NCBI RefSeq assembly: GCF_018603435.1
Contig: NZ_CP075682.1
Span: 62,001 to 126,000 of the forward strand
Origin: Chryseobacterium sp. ZHDP1
GTDB taxonomy: Bacteria; Bacteroidota; Bacteroidia; Flavobacteriales; Weeksellaceae
Length of the DNA stretch: 64,000 nt
Reading direction: 5' to 3'
This document shows positions 28,591-37,605 of the stretch, in pieces. Position numbers and translations under genes: made by a program. Every line of letters begins with the position of its first letter. The stretch's first letter is position 1. The notes beneath the pieces are model-generated. The model was not told the origin of the DNA, ran no database searches, and was given only the letters and a program-made list of their open reading frames with translations.

Positions 28591-29049
28591 ATGTTAAACA
28601 TTGTTCTCGTAGAACCGGAAATACCCAATAACACAGGCAATATTGGGAGATTGTGTGTAGGAACCGAAAGCAGATTACACTTAATTCATCCTTTTGGATT
28701 TGTCATTAATGATAAAAATCTGAAACGTTCAGGATTAGATTACTGGGTTCATCTTGATGTTACGGAATACCAGAATGTAGACGAATGGATAATGAATATT
28801 CCGGATTTGTCGCGTGTTTTCCTGATGAGTTCACATGCAGAAAAATCGTATCTGGAAACAAAATTTCAGGATGGAGACTGGCTGGTTTTCGGAAAAGAAA
28901 GTGTAGGTTTAAGCAAAGATGTGCTTGATCGTTTTGAAAATCATCTTACCATTCCGATGTCTAAATTGATCCGAAGTTTTAATATTGCCAACTCCGTTGC
29001 TTTTGTGGTGGGGGAAGCAAAAAGGCAGATTGGTTTAAAAAATGTCTAA
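28591..29049 (+). CDS. trmL: tRNA (cytidine(34)-2'-O)-methyltransferase
   Basis: 152 aa SPOUT-fold enzyme that methylates the wobble nucleotide of tRNA-Leu. Opens with NIVLVEPEIPNNTGNIGRLC, and has HLIHPFGFVINDKNLKRSGLDYW, the SAM-binding LVFGKESVGLS and the C-terminal knot region IPMSKLIRSFNIANSVAFVVGEA, all family hallmarks. Confidence 0.93.
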   Translation: MLNIVLVEPEIPNNTGNIGRLCVGTESRLHLIHPFGFVINDKNLKRSGLDYWVHLDVTEYQNVDEWIMNIPDLSRVFLMSSHAEKSYLETKFQDGDWLVFGKESVGLSKDVLDRFENHLTIPMSKLIRSFNIANSVAFVVGEAKRQIGLKNV

Positions 29050-29080
29050 TATTTTATAAAATTAGAGTCGATATATTCTT

Positions 29081-29539
29081 ATGGAGGATCGAAAAAATTT
29101 TTTGATTAGAAAAAGAACTGAAATTATTGTATCCTGTGTAATAATTTTCTTATGTCAATTAGTTCCAACATATGATTTCTATAAAATTGAAAATGATTTA
29201 AATAAATTTCGAGCAGCTGAAATTAAAAATATTAAAATAGATACGATAAACTATCTGCATTATAGACCAGGTAATTGGAATTCAAAATATTTGCAAATAG
29301 TTTTAAATGATAACAAATCTTATCCATTTATAACCGAAAATTATGAAGATAGAGAAAAAATAAGTTTGGGTGATTATGTTCAGAAAAATAAAAATAGTTC
29401 TGAATTATTAATAAATGATAGGGATATTTTTATTTTAAAGGATTTGACAGTGGAAAAAATATTAGAAAGACTATTTATGTTATTAGTTTCTTCTGTTCCT
29501 GTTTTAGGAATATTATTTGGCAAAAAAAATACCAAATAA
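29081..29539 (+). CDS. hypothetical membrane protein
   Basis: 152 aa, AT-rich. Two hydrophobic segments (about residues 14-31 and 128-146) enclose a polar Lys/Asn/Asp domain that would face one side of the membrane. No motif recognised. The stop lies 4 nt from the convergent rlmH stop. Could be strain-specific. Confidence 0.55.
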   Translation: MEDRKNFLIRKRTEIIVSCVIIFLCQLVPTYDFYKIENDLNKFRAAEIKNIKIDTINYLHYRPGNWNSKYLQIVLNDNKSYPFITENYEDREKISLGDYVQKNKNSSELLINDRDIFILKDLTVEKILERLFMLLVSSVPVLGILFGKKNTK

Positions 29540-29543
29540 GAAT

Positions 29544-30017
29544 TTAATCATTATGATAAGGTTTTCCCTGTAAAATCTGGTCTGCACGATACAGTTGTTC
29601 CACAATGAATAATCGGATCATCTGGTGCGTAAAAGTCATTTTGGATAATGACATTTTTTCATTCGCTCTGCTGTAGATTTCTTCTGAAAAACCATAAGCT
29701 CCGCCAATCAGGATATGAATTTTTTTCACGGAAGAATTCATCCAGTTGTCAATTTTCTGGGCAAATTCTCTGCTGGTAAACTGTTTCCCTTTTTCATCAA
29801 GAATAATTACAGAATCTGTTCTGTCGATATGGTTCATAAAAAGTTTAGCTTCCTCCTTTTTAAGAAGATCTGGAGAAAGATTTCTTGCGTTTTTTACGTC
29901 GGGAATTTCAATGATTTCAAAATTCCAGTGTTTGGGAAGACGTTTCAGATAGTAATTGATTAAAGAAGAAATTTCCTTATCGTCAGTTTTGCCGATGCAA
30001 AGCAAATTAATCTGCAT
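29544..30017 (-). CDS. rlmH: 23S rRNA (pseudouridine(1915)-N3)-methyltransferase
   Basis: 157 aa. SPOUT-class methyltransferase acting on 70S ribosomes. Features: N-terminal INLLCIGKTDDKEI, IILDEKGKQFTSREFA, ILIGGAYGFSEEIYSRA, LSKMTFTHQMIRLFIVEQLYRA and the C-terminal GKPYHND, closely matching the family. Confidence 0.95.
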   Translation of the reverse strand: MQINLLCIGKTDDKEISSLINYYLKRLPKHWNFEIIEIPDVKNARNLSPDLLKKEEAKLFMNHIDRTDSVIILDEKGKQFTSREFAQKIDNWMNSSVKKIHILIGGAYGFSEEIYSRANEKMSLSKMTFTHQMIRLFIVEQLYRADQILQGKPYHND

Positions 30018-30412
30018 TTTTTATTTTAAGTTTAGACAGCAAAGATATTCATAATTAACTAACCTCAGTTCGGGATAAGAAATAAATTTAAATAATTGAT
30101 TTATAGTGTTGTATTGTTTTATCGCAAAGAAAAACAAAAGATTTTTTTACTTATTGAAAGTTTGTAAGCTAAACAAAGACACTTCGTTTATTTAAAAAAC
30201 ACAAAAATGGTATTACTTTGATAAGTTTTACGCCTTTGTATATCTTAAAAGCTGAATTTTTAATAATTAAATCTCCTCGTTTAACATTGCGTTTAAAAAG
30301 ACTTATCCCGAATTCAGGTGATTAATCTCTTATCTGAAAAATTGGCATCAGATTTTCAAGTTTAAAAAAATCATTATTTTTGTATGGCACCTTTATGATG
30401 AAGTAAATAAAT
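30018..30412. other. 395-bp gene-free stretch
   Basis: AT-rich. TATTTTTG at 30375-30382 is a candidate -7 box for the downstream gene. ATCGCAAAGAAAAACAAAAG near 30123 resembles the ends of the repeats described elsewhere, but no second end is clear. Nothing else is supported. Confidence 0.4.
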
Positions 30413-31432
30413 ATGGGCATAAAACTTCCTAAATTCATCTTGAAAATTCAAGAATTTTTCGACGATATACATATTCCTTTTTTGGGAATATCGCTTTGGC
30501 AGATGTTTCAGATCTATATCAGCGGTATTTTTAAAGATAAAATCGGACGTAAAGCTGCAGCAATTTCGTGGAGTTTTACCATCAGTCTTTTTCCGTTTAT
30601 TCTGTTCCTGCTTTCGGTTTTGCCGTATATGCCTCATTATGATAAGCTTCAGTTTTATATTTTCGAAGTGTTGCTGCATAATGTTTTCCCGTCCAATATA
30701 GAAGGTGATGTCCGAAATTATATAGAAACCAGTATTGTTCCCAATATGAAGGGAATCAGTAATTTAACTATTGTTTTTGCTTTGATTTTTGCAACGAATG
30801 GAACCTTTTCACTCATCAACGGATTTAATGAAAATACAGATGAAAAAATGTCGGACGTAAAAGAATTTATCCTGTCTTTTTTCATCACCATCGGGTTTAT
30901 TACGATTGTATTTCTAGCCCTTTTCGGAGTCTACTATTCAGAATTTGTTCTTAAACTGTTTACGCCGGTTCAGGATATTTCATGGCTGGTGGATAATCTT
31001 TCCAAAATCATCGGATTTGTATCATTCCCTATCTTTTATTTTATCTTACTGGCTTTATTTTACTGGCTGGGAACGGTAAGAATTGCCAGATTCAGACAGG
31101 CAGTTCCGGGAGCTATTTTAACAACGGTTTTATTTGTACTCACTACTTACGGTTTCGCTCTTTATGTTAAAAATATTGCGCGATACAACGTTCTCTACGG
31201 CTCTATTGGAAGTATGATTCTTTTAATGGTTTGGGTAAATGTAAATGTTTATCTCTTACTTTTCGGAAATGAACTCAATATGGCAATAAGAAAAGTGAGA
31301 ATCGAAAAACTGCTTTCCGACGAGCTGAAGAAAGAAACAAAAGGCTATCATGCAAAAAATTCTGAGCCGGATTTGGAAGGCGATGAAAATCATAAGTGGA
31401 AATTGACCGATAAAAAAGACAAAGAAAATTAG
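30413..31432 (+). CDS. YihY/BrkB-family inner membrane protein
   Basis: 339 aa, about six membrane helices. Family features: RKAAAISWSFTISLFPFILFLLS, TNGTFSLINGFN, and the C-terminal NVLYGSIGSMILLMVWVNVNVYLLLFGNELN. Formerly annotated as ribonuclease BN by mistake; real function unresolved. Ends with a charged tail. Its stop overlaps that of the convergent nhaA by 4 nt, leaving no room for a terminator. Confidence 0.87.
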   Translation: MGIKLPKFILKIQEFFDDIHIPFLGISLWQMFQIYISGIFKDKIGRKAAAISWSFTISLFPFILFLLSVLPYMPHYDKLQFYIFEVLLHNVFPSNIEGDVRNYIETSIVPNMKGISNLTIVFALIFATNGTFSLINGFNENTDEKMSDVKEFILSFFITIGFITIVFLALFGVYYSEFVLKLFTPVQDISWLVDNLSKIIGFVSFPIFYFILLALFYWLGTVRIARFRQAVPGAILTTVLFVLTTYGFALYVKNIARYNVLYGSIGSMILLMVWVNVNVYLLLFGNELNMAIRKVRIEKLLSDELKKETKGYHAKNSEPDLEGDENHKWKLTDKKDKEN

Positions 31433-32610
31433 TTTTCTCCGTCTTCAATAATATCATTTTTAGAGCTGATTTTCAGAATTAAAAAACCTGAAACGGCAGC
31501 AATAAAGGAAGCAATTAAAATAGCAAATTTAGCCTCATCCTGAATCGGAATTTCATCCTTGAAGGATAAGAGTGCGATAAAAATAGACATAGTAAAACCA
31601 ATTCCTGCAAGCAATCCTACGCCTATCATGTGCATCCATGTACTGTTTTGAGGAAGTGAACTTAGTTTCAGCTTTATAGCAATCAGAGAAAAAAGATTGA
31701 TCCCGACTAATTTTCCTGCAACTAATCCGATGATGATTCCTAAACCTAAAGTGTTTGTAAGACCTCCCATCATTTCATTGTTGAATGTAATGTTGGTATT
31801 TGTTAAAGCAAAAACAGGCATAATGATAAAACTTACCGGGAAATGAAGCTGATGCTCCAGTTTTTCTAAAGGAGAAATCTCAACATTGGAAACATTGGTA
31901 GGAATGGTAAATGCCAGTAAAACTCCTGCAATGGTAGCGTGAATTCCTGAATGATGAAGAAAATACCATAAAAATAATCCCGGAATCAAATAGAAGATAA
32001 TTCGGGTAACTTTCAGGAAATTCAATAAAAATAATAAAGCGGTAATTCCTAAAGACAGGAGTAAATAGATCCAGTGAATCTGCTCTGTATAAAATACTGC
32101 AATGACCAGAATTGCTCCCAAATCGTCTACGATAGCTAAAGCGGCAAGGAAAATTTTAATCGAGTTTGGAATTCCCTTTCCCAACATGGAAATAATAGCC
32201 AATGAAAAAGCAATATCTGTTGCCATCGGAATTCCCCATCCGTTTCCGTATGAGGTTCCGAAATTGAAAAAGCTGTAAATAGCTGCCGGAACCAGCATTC
32301 CGCCGATTGCTGCAAATATGGGCAGAGAAGCATTCTTAAATGAAGAAAGTTCGCCTTCTACCATTTCTCTTTTGATTTCCAACCCCACCAAAAGGAAGAA
32401 AATAGCCATTAAACCGTCATTAATCCAGATACTAACAGGATATTTTAAATGAAAAATTTCTGTTCCTGCTTCTCTGTCCAGAAAGTGCTGAAAGCTTTCC
32501 GCAAAAGAGGAATTGGCAATAAGTAAGGAAACTAAAACACAGAAAATCAGGATAATTCCTGAAGCCTGACTGCTTTCGAAAAATTTTTTAAAATATACCG
32601 TTAAATTCAT
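31429..32610 (-). CDS. nhaA: Na+/H+ antiporter NhaA
   Basis: 393 aa, about 12 helices. The paired ion-binding aspartates are present in ALAIVDDLGAILVIA, and MATDIAFSLAIISMLGKG and the LLVGLEIKREMVEGEL segment are typical. Extrudes Na+ in exchange for protons. Starts 2 nt after the rel/spoT stop, so likely expressed with it. Confidence 0.94.
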   Translation of the reverse strand: MNLTVYFKKFFESSQASGIILIFCVLVSLLIANSSFAESFQHFLDREAGTEIFHLKYPVSIWINDGLMAIFFLLVGLEIKREMVEGELSSFKNASLPIFAAIGGMLVPAAIYSFFNFGTSYGNGWGIPMATDIAFSLAIISMLGKGIPNSIKIFLAALAIVDDLGAILVIAVFYTEQIHWIYLLLSLGITALLFLLNFLKVTRIIFYLIPGLFLWYFLHHSGIHATIAGVLLAFTIPTNVSNVEISPLEKLEHQLHFPVSFIIMPVFALTNTNITFNNEMMGGLTNTLGLGIIIGLVAGKLVGINLFSLIAIKLKLSSLPQNSTWMHMIGVGLLAGIGFTMSIFIALLSFKDEIPIQDEAKFAILIASFIAAVSGFLILKISSKNDIIEDGEN

Positions 32611-32612
32611 AT

Positions 32613-34823
32613 CTAAGATTGTAGTCGTCTCACTCTGGAAACGCCGTTAATATCATTCAGTTTGGTGAAGGTCTGCTCAAGCTGGCTTTTATTTTTTACC
32701 TCAAGAATGATCGTTCCCGTAAAAATTCCGTCATTGGATTCGATGGACATACTTTTCATATCCATTCCCATCGCTCCACTGATGACGGTGGTAATATCAT
32801 TAATCATTCCCATTCTGTCGAGTCCTTCAATTTCTATTTTCACTCTGTTCTTAAAGCTTTCCGCATTCACCCATTTTGCAGGAATTACCCTGTAATCGTA
32901 TTGCGCACGAAGGTTGATCGCGTTCGGACAATTGTCGCTGTGTACTTTGATCCCGTCTGAAATCGTGATAAATCCGAAAATTTTGTCTCCCGGAATTACC
33001 GTACAGCATTTTGCATAGCTGTAGTTCAGTTTTTCTTCATCTTTTCCAAAGACAATCATGTCAAGATTCTGTTCTTTCGGCTCTACAAAAGTTGTATTTT
33101 TCGCAGGTGATTTTCTGAATCTTGAAAGCAGGTTGTTGAATACGTTTTTACTTTCAATGTATTTCCTTAAACTGCTTGCATCCAGATCGTTGGATTGAAA
33201 TTTAAGAAAAAGCTCCTGAGAAGTTTTAAGGTTAAAGAACTTCTGAAGTTTGTTTACTTCTTCATCGTTAAAGTTAATTTTGGCATGACGCAGTTTTCGC
33301 TGCAAAATTTCTTTTCCTTCTTCTACCAACTGATTTTTTTGTGAGTTTAAGTAACTCTTTATCTTTGATTTGGCTTTTGAAGTAACAACGAATTCCAGCC
33401 AGTCGGATTTGGGTTTCTGGTTTTGGGAAGATAAAATATCAATCTGATCCCCATTTTGCAAAACATATGAAATCGGAACCAGCTTTCCGTTTATTTTTGC
33501 GCCTAAACATTTCATTCCCAGATCGGAGTGAACGGAAAATGCAAAATCCAGAGCGGTTGCATTGGTCGGCAAAATTTTAATCTCACCTTTTGGCGTAAAT
33601 ACAAAGACTTCCTTTGAATATAAATTCAGCTTAATATTATCCAAAAGTTCAGATGTAGAAAGGTTTTGCTGCTGTTCCAGAACTTCCCGGATTTCAGTTA
33701 CCCAGTTTTCAAAATTCCGGTCTTCAGAGCTTTGTTTATAGCCTTCTTTGTATTTGTAATGCGCTGCAACTCCTTTTTCCGCAATTTCATCCATCCTTTC
33801 GGAACGGATCTGTACTTCAATCCACTTTTTATCGGGACCAAGAACCGTTAAATGCAAACTTTCGTATCCTGTGGAACGCGGCTGCGTGATCCAGTCCCGC
33901 ATTCTGGATGGATTACTGTGATAAACATCCGTTACAATGGAGTAAATTTTCCAAGCCAGGAATTTTTCGTTTTTGGCATCCGATTTATAAATGATTCTGA
34001 TGGCGTAATTGTCGAAAACTTCTTCAAAAGAAACTCCCTGTTTCAGCATTTTCCTGTAAATTGAAGAAATGGCTTTTGCGCGTCCTTTAATTTTGAAATT
34101 TAATCCCTCTTCATTTAATTTTTCAGAAACTTCTTTTTTAAATTCCTCAATATATTTTTCGCGGCTTTCTTTGGCGAGTTCCAATTTCTCGGTGATCTCT
34201 TTGTAAACATCCGGATTGTTATATTTTAAAGATAAATCTTCAAGTTCAGATTTGATGTTGTATAATCCGAGACGGTGCGCCATCGGAGCGTAAATGTAAA
34301 CGGTTTCGGAAGCAATTTTCTTCTGCTTGTCCGGAGCCATGCTTTCCAGAGTACGCATATTGTGAAGACGGTCTGCAATCTTAATAAGAATCACCCTGAA
34401 ATCTTCAGACAGTGTCAACAGAAGCTTTCTGTAATTCTCAGACTGCACCGAAATATTCTGATGATTCATGATGGAAATTTTAGTTAGTCCATTCACGATA
34501 TTGGCAATTTTCTCCCCAAAAATTTTCTTCAGATCTTCGTAGGTATAGTCGGAATCTTCAATTACATCATGCAGTAAGGCGCAGGCAATGGAAGTGGCTC
34601 CCAAACCGATTTCCGTTGCTACAATTTTGGCAACAGCAATAGGATGGTAAATGTAGGGTTCACCAGATTTTCTTCGCTGATCTTTGTGCGCATCGAGCGC
34701 TATATCGAATGCCTTACGGATGAGCTTGTTATTTTCCTCATCCAAAGTTCTGTATGTATTCGAAATCAGATCCTTATACCTTGCAAGGATCTCCTTGTTT
34801 TCCTGTTCTAAGTCGTAACTCAT
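32613..34823 (-). CDS. RelA/SpoT-type (p)ppGpp synthetase/hydrolase
   Basis: 736 aa, full length Rel/SpoT homologue that makes and breaks (p)ppGpp. Order of domains: HD hydrolase (His60 and His85-Asp86 in ALLHDVIEDS), synthetase with TGYESLHLTV and VQIRSERMDEIAEKGVAAHYKYK, TGS at about 400-460, helical/zinc-finger region with KCCTVIPGDKI, and a C-terminal ACT domain (about 660-736). Intact HD residues imply hydrolase activity; synthetase residues also appear intact. Co-transcribed with nhaA. Confidence 0.94.
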   Translation of the reverse strand: MSYDLEQENKEILARYKDLISNTYRTLDEENNKLIRKAFDIALDAHKDQRRKSGEPYIYHPIAVAKIVATEIGLGATSIACALLHDVIEDSDYTYEDLKKIFGEKIANIVNGLTKISIMNHQNISVQSENYRKLLLTLSEDFRVILIKIADRLHNMRTLESMAPDKQKKIASETVYIYAPMAHRLGLYNIKSELEDLSLKYNNPDVYKEITEKLELAKESREKYIEEFKKEVSEKLNEEGLNFKIKGRAKAISSIYRKMLKQGVSFEEVFDNYAIRIIYKSDAKNEKFLAWKIYSIVTDVYHSNPSRMRDWITQPRSTGYESLHLTVLGPDKKWIEVQIRSERMDEIAEKGVAAHYKYKEGYKQSSEDRNFENWVTEIREVLEQQQNLSTSELLDNIKLNLYSKEVFVFTPKGEIKILPTNATALDFAFSVHSDLGMKCLGAKINGKLVPISYVLQNGDQIDILSSQNQKPKSDWLEFVVTSKAKSKIKSYLNSQKNQLVEEGKEILQRKLRHAKINFNDEEVNKLQKFFNLKTSQELFLKFQSNDLDASSLRKYIESKNVFNNLLSRFRKSPAKNTTFVEPKEQNLDMIVFGKDEEKLNYSYAKCCTVIPGDKIFGFITISDGIKVHSDNCPNAINLRAQYDYRVIPAKWVNAESFKNRVKIEIEGLDRMGMINDITTVISGAMGMDMKSMSIESNDGIFTGTIILEVKNKSQLEQTFTKLNDINGVSRVRRLQS

Positions 34824-34881
34824 TTGTGTAAAAGCCTATATTTACACGAAAATACGAATTTTTTTGCAGTTTTCAGCATTA

Positions 34882-34906
34882 AAAATCCGCAGAACGCTCT
34901 GCGGAT
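34882..34906 (-). terminator. terminator of the 34936-35307 gene
   Basis: ATCCGCAGA / TCTGCGGAT, 9-bp perfect arms, with a T-tract when read on the minus strand, 30 nt after the stop. Confidence 0.8.
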
Positions 34907-34935
34907 CGGTGGTTATTAATTTTTATCTTTAATGG

Positions 34936-35307
34936 TTAAAATTTTACTTCAGAATCTATTCCGGCGGTAGAGATTTTAATCTTTACATCGGGACTGTTGT
35001 GGATTTCTGCTTTGTTTCTGGCATCAATAAATCTCTTGATGTTCATGTAATTTGCCTGTTCAATTTCCATATTTTCAAAAAGATAGGTCTTTAAAACATC
35101 ATTCTCACTGAAAATACCGGAAGCACTATCGGTCTGATGCTCATCTTTCACGACAACACTTACCAGATATTGGGAGTGTAATTCATCATCATGAAGATAT
35201 ACAATGTATTCTGAATCTTTGAAACCTGAGTTTTCAAGGTCTGCTTCTATTTTTTTATAATCGCTGTGATGTCCAAATAATCCAGCTAATATATTTGACA
35301 TAAGCAT
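34936..35307 (-). CDS. hypothetical cytoplasmic protein
   Basis: 123 aa, or 121 aa if the Met at codon 3 (MSNILAGLFG) is used. No signal peptide or membrane helix. Acidic, with a two-part alpha/beta look (SEYIVYLHDDELHSQYLVSVVV then a helical region). I do not recognise the family, although the general look recalls small stress-type proteins. Own terminator. Function unknown. Confidence 0.6.
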   Translation of the reverse strand: MLMSNILAGLFGHHSDYKKIEADLENSGFKDSEYIVYLHDDELHSQYLVSVVVKDEHQTDSASGIFSENDVLKTYLFENMEIEQANYMNIKRFIDARNKAEIHNSPDVKIKISTAGIDSEVKF

Positions 35308-35470
35308 TGGTTTTAATGAGTATATAAAGTTAGCTATTATAGGTGAAATATTTTAGTGAAAATTCAAATAAATTATTATTTTAATGTAAAATCTATAAAA
35401 TTTGTATGTTTCTTTGAAACTGTCTATTGAATCAATATTTAGTAAGTATGTCAGAGTGCAAATAAGAAAA

Positions 35471-35489
35471 AGCGGACTAAAAGCCCGCT
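35471..35489 (-). terminator. terminator after acs
   Basis: On the minus strand AGCGGGCT / AGTCCGCT with a TTT loop and following TTTTT, 24 nt after the acs stop. One G-T pair in the stem. Confidence 0.72.
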
Positions 35490-35513
35490 CCCTGATACAT
35501 CAGTTTATATAAT

Positions 35514-37424
35514 TTAGTTAATCCTTTCGTTTTTGATCTCTTCCACAATTTCAGGATTTAAAAGGGTAGTGATGTCTCCGAAGTTGCTGAAATCTCCTTC
35601 CGCAATTTTTCTGAGGATTCTACGCATAATTTTTCCGGAACGCGTTTTCGGAAGTCCCGAAACAAACTGGATTTTATCAAGCTTGGCAATCGGACCGATC
35701 TGGTCTGAAATTAACTGATTAATTTCTTTTTTAAGATTGTCCTTATCTCTGCTTTCTCCGGATTCTTTCAGGATCACGAAACCGTACAAAGCATTTCCTT
35801 TGATGTCGTGAGGATACCCTACGATTGCAGATTCCGCTACAGCTGGATGTTCGTTGATGCTGTCTTCAATTGGGGCAGTTCCTAAATTGTGTCCGGAAAC
35901 AATAATCACATCATCTACACGGCCTGTAATTCTGTAATAGCCAACCTCATCACGCAAAGCACCGTCTCCTGTGAAATATTTCCCCGGAAAAGCGGTAAAA
36001 TAGGTTTCCTTGTATCTTTGATGGTCTCCCCAGATCGTTCTGGCAATTCCCGGCCATGGAAAACGGATGCACAGATTTCCTGTTACCTGATTTCCGGTAA
36101 TTTCGTTGCGTTTATCATCCATCAGAACAGGCTGAATTCCCGGTAAAGGAAGTGTTGCGTACGTTGGTTTTGTAGGGGTAACGAAAGGAAGAGGAGAGAT
36201 CATAATTCCTCCGGTTTCTGTCTGCCACCAAGTATCTACAATAGGACATTTCTTGTTACCTACATGATCGTTGAACCAATGCCAAGCTTCATCGTTAATA
36301 GGTTCTCCAACAGAACCGATCACTTTTAACGAGCTTAAATCGTGTTTGTCTACCCATTCTGAACTTTCTTTAGCCAGAGAACGGATCGCAGTAGGAGCCG
36401 TATAAAACTGTGTAATTTTGTGTTTTTCAATCACTTCCCAGAATCTGTCAGGTTCAGGATAAGTAGGAACCCCTTCGAAAATGACAGTGGTTGCACCGTT
36501 TAAAAGCGGACCATAAAGGATGTAGGAATGTCCTGTAATCCAGCCAATATCGGCAGTACACCAATAAATATCATTTTCTTTATAATTGAATACATTTTTA
36601 AAAGTATACGCAGTATACACCATGTATCCGGCGCAGGTGTGAAGCATTCCTTTAGGTTTTCCCGTAGAACCGGAAGTATAAAGAATGAACAGCGGATCTT
36701 CCGCATCCATAATTACGGTAACGAAATCCGGAGAGGCATTTTCATAAAGATCTTCCATCCAAAAATCCCTGTGCTCCTTCATTTTCACTTCATTGTTGGT
36801 TCTTTTTACCACCAAAACTTTTTCTACACTTGGCGTTTTTTCCAGTGCTTCGTCTACAATGCTTTTAAGATCCAGAACTTTGTTTCCTCTGTAGCTTCCG
36901 TCTGAGGTGATGACCATTTTTGCGCCGCAGTCATTTACTCTTGAAGAAACGGCTGAAGCCGAAAATCCTGCAAAAATAACGGAATGAACGGCTCCCAGTT
37001 TTGCACAAGCCAGCATTGTGATTGCCAATTCCGGAATCATAGGAAGATAAATGCAGACTCTGTCGCCCTTTTCGATGCCCATTTCACGAAGAACATTGGC
37101 GGTTTTGTTGACTCTTTTGTAGAGTTCGTTGTAAGAAATATGCTGTGCTTCTTCTTTCGGATCGTTGGGTTCCCAAATGATTGCCGTTTTATCGCCTCTT
37201 ACCGCTAAATGTCTGTCGATGCAATTCTTGGTAATATTTAATTTAGCATTTTTAAACCACGAAATTTTTGCTTCATTCATATCGTATTTTACGACCTTGC
37301 TCCATCTTTGATACCACACGAAATTTTCATCTGCAATTTTGTCCCAGAATTTTTTAGGATTTTTGATAGATTTTTTATACTCTTCAAAATATTGCGGTAG
37401 GTTTTCTATCTGATAGTTTCTCAT
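35514..37424 (-). CDS. acs: acetyl-CoA synthetase
   Basis: 636 aa. Activates acetate to acetyl-CoA through acetyl-AMP. Seen: YTSGSTGKPKGMLHT (P-loop-like), DTWWQTETGG with the acyl-pocket Trp, the TGDGA segment, SGHNLGTAPIED, and the catalytic, regulated lysine in LPKTRSGKIMRRILRK near the C-terminus. Downstream member of a locus that includes a CrbS-like sensor, and CrbS/R systems are known to control acs in other bacteria. The 180-bp gap to the upstream synthetase gene holds an AT-rich repeat. Confidence 0.94.
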   Translation of the reverse strand: MRNYQIENLPQYFEEYKKSIKNPKKFWDKIADENFVWYQRWSKVVKYDMNEAKISWFKNAKLNITKNCIDRHLAVRGDKTAIIWEPNDPKEEAQHISYNELYKRVNKTANVLREMGIEKGDRVCIYLPMIPELAITMLACAKLGAVHSVIFAGFSASAVSSRVNDCGAKMVITSDGSYRGNKVLDLKSIVDEALEKTPSVEKVLVVKRTNNEVKMKEHRDFWMEDLYENASPDFVTVIMDAEDPLFILYTSGSTGKPKGMLHTCAGYMVYTAYTFKNVFNYKENDIYWCTADIGWITGHSYILYGPLLNGATTVIFEGVPTYPEPDRFWEVIEKHKITQFYTAPTAIRSLAKESSEWVDKHDLSSLKVIGSVGEPINDEAWHWFNDHVGNKKCPIVDTWWQTETGGIMISPLPFVTPTKPTYATLPLPGIQPVLMDDKRNEITGNQVTGNLCIRFPWPGIARTIWGDHQRYKETYFTAFPGKYFTGDGALRDEVGYYRITGRVDDVIIVSGHNLGTAPIEDSINEHPAVAESAIVGYPHDIKGNALYGFVILKESGESRDKDNLKKEINQLISDQIGPIAKLDKIQFVSGLPKTRSGKIMRRILRKIAEGDFSNFGDITTLLNPEIVEEIKNERIN

Positions 37425-37470
37425 ATCCTTTCTTTTTTGAAATTTTATTATTTAAATTTTTAGTCTCTTT

Positions 37471-37595
37471 TAAAGTCTGTTTAAATTTTTATTTAAAGTT
37501 GATTTTTATTCTTTTGAGCGCTTTAATTATTATAGAAATTCACTTTAATACTGTCTTTTGCGACTTTTGTGGTTAATCCTGAAATAGTTTAAACA
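37471..37595. repeat. AT-rich dispersed repeat, copy 3
   Basis: AGTCTGTTTAAA, GATTTTTATTCTTTTGAGC and TGTCTTTTGCGACTTTTG match the copy at 18372-18576 in the same order; the middle is shorter. Lies between the two acyl-CoA synthetase genes. Confidence 0.55.
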
Positions 37596-37605
37596 ATTTT
37601 ATATT

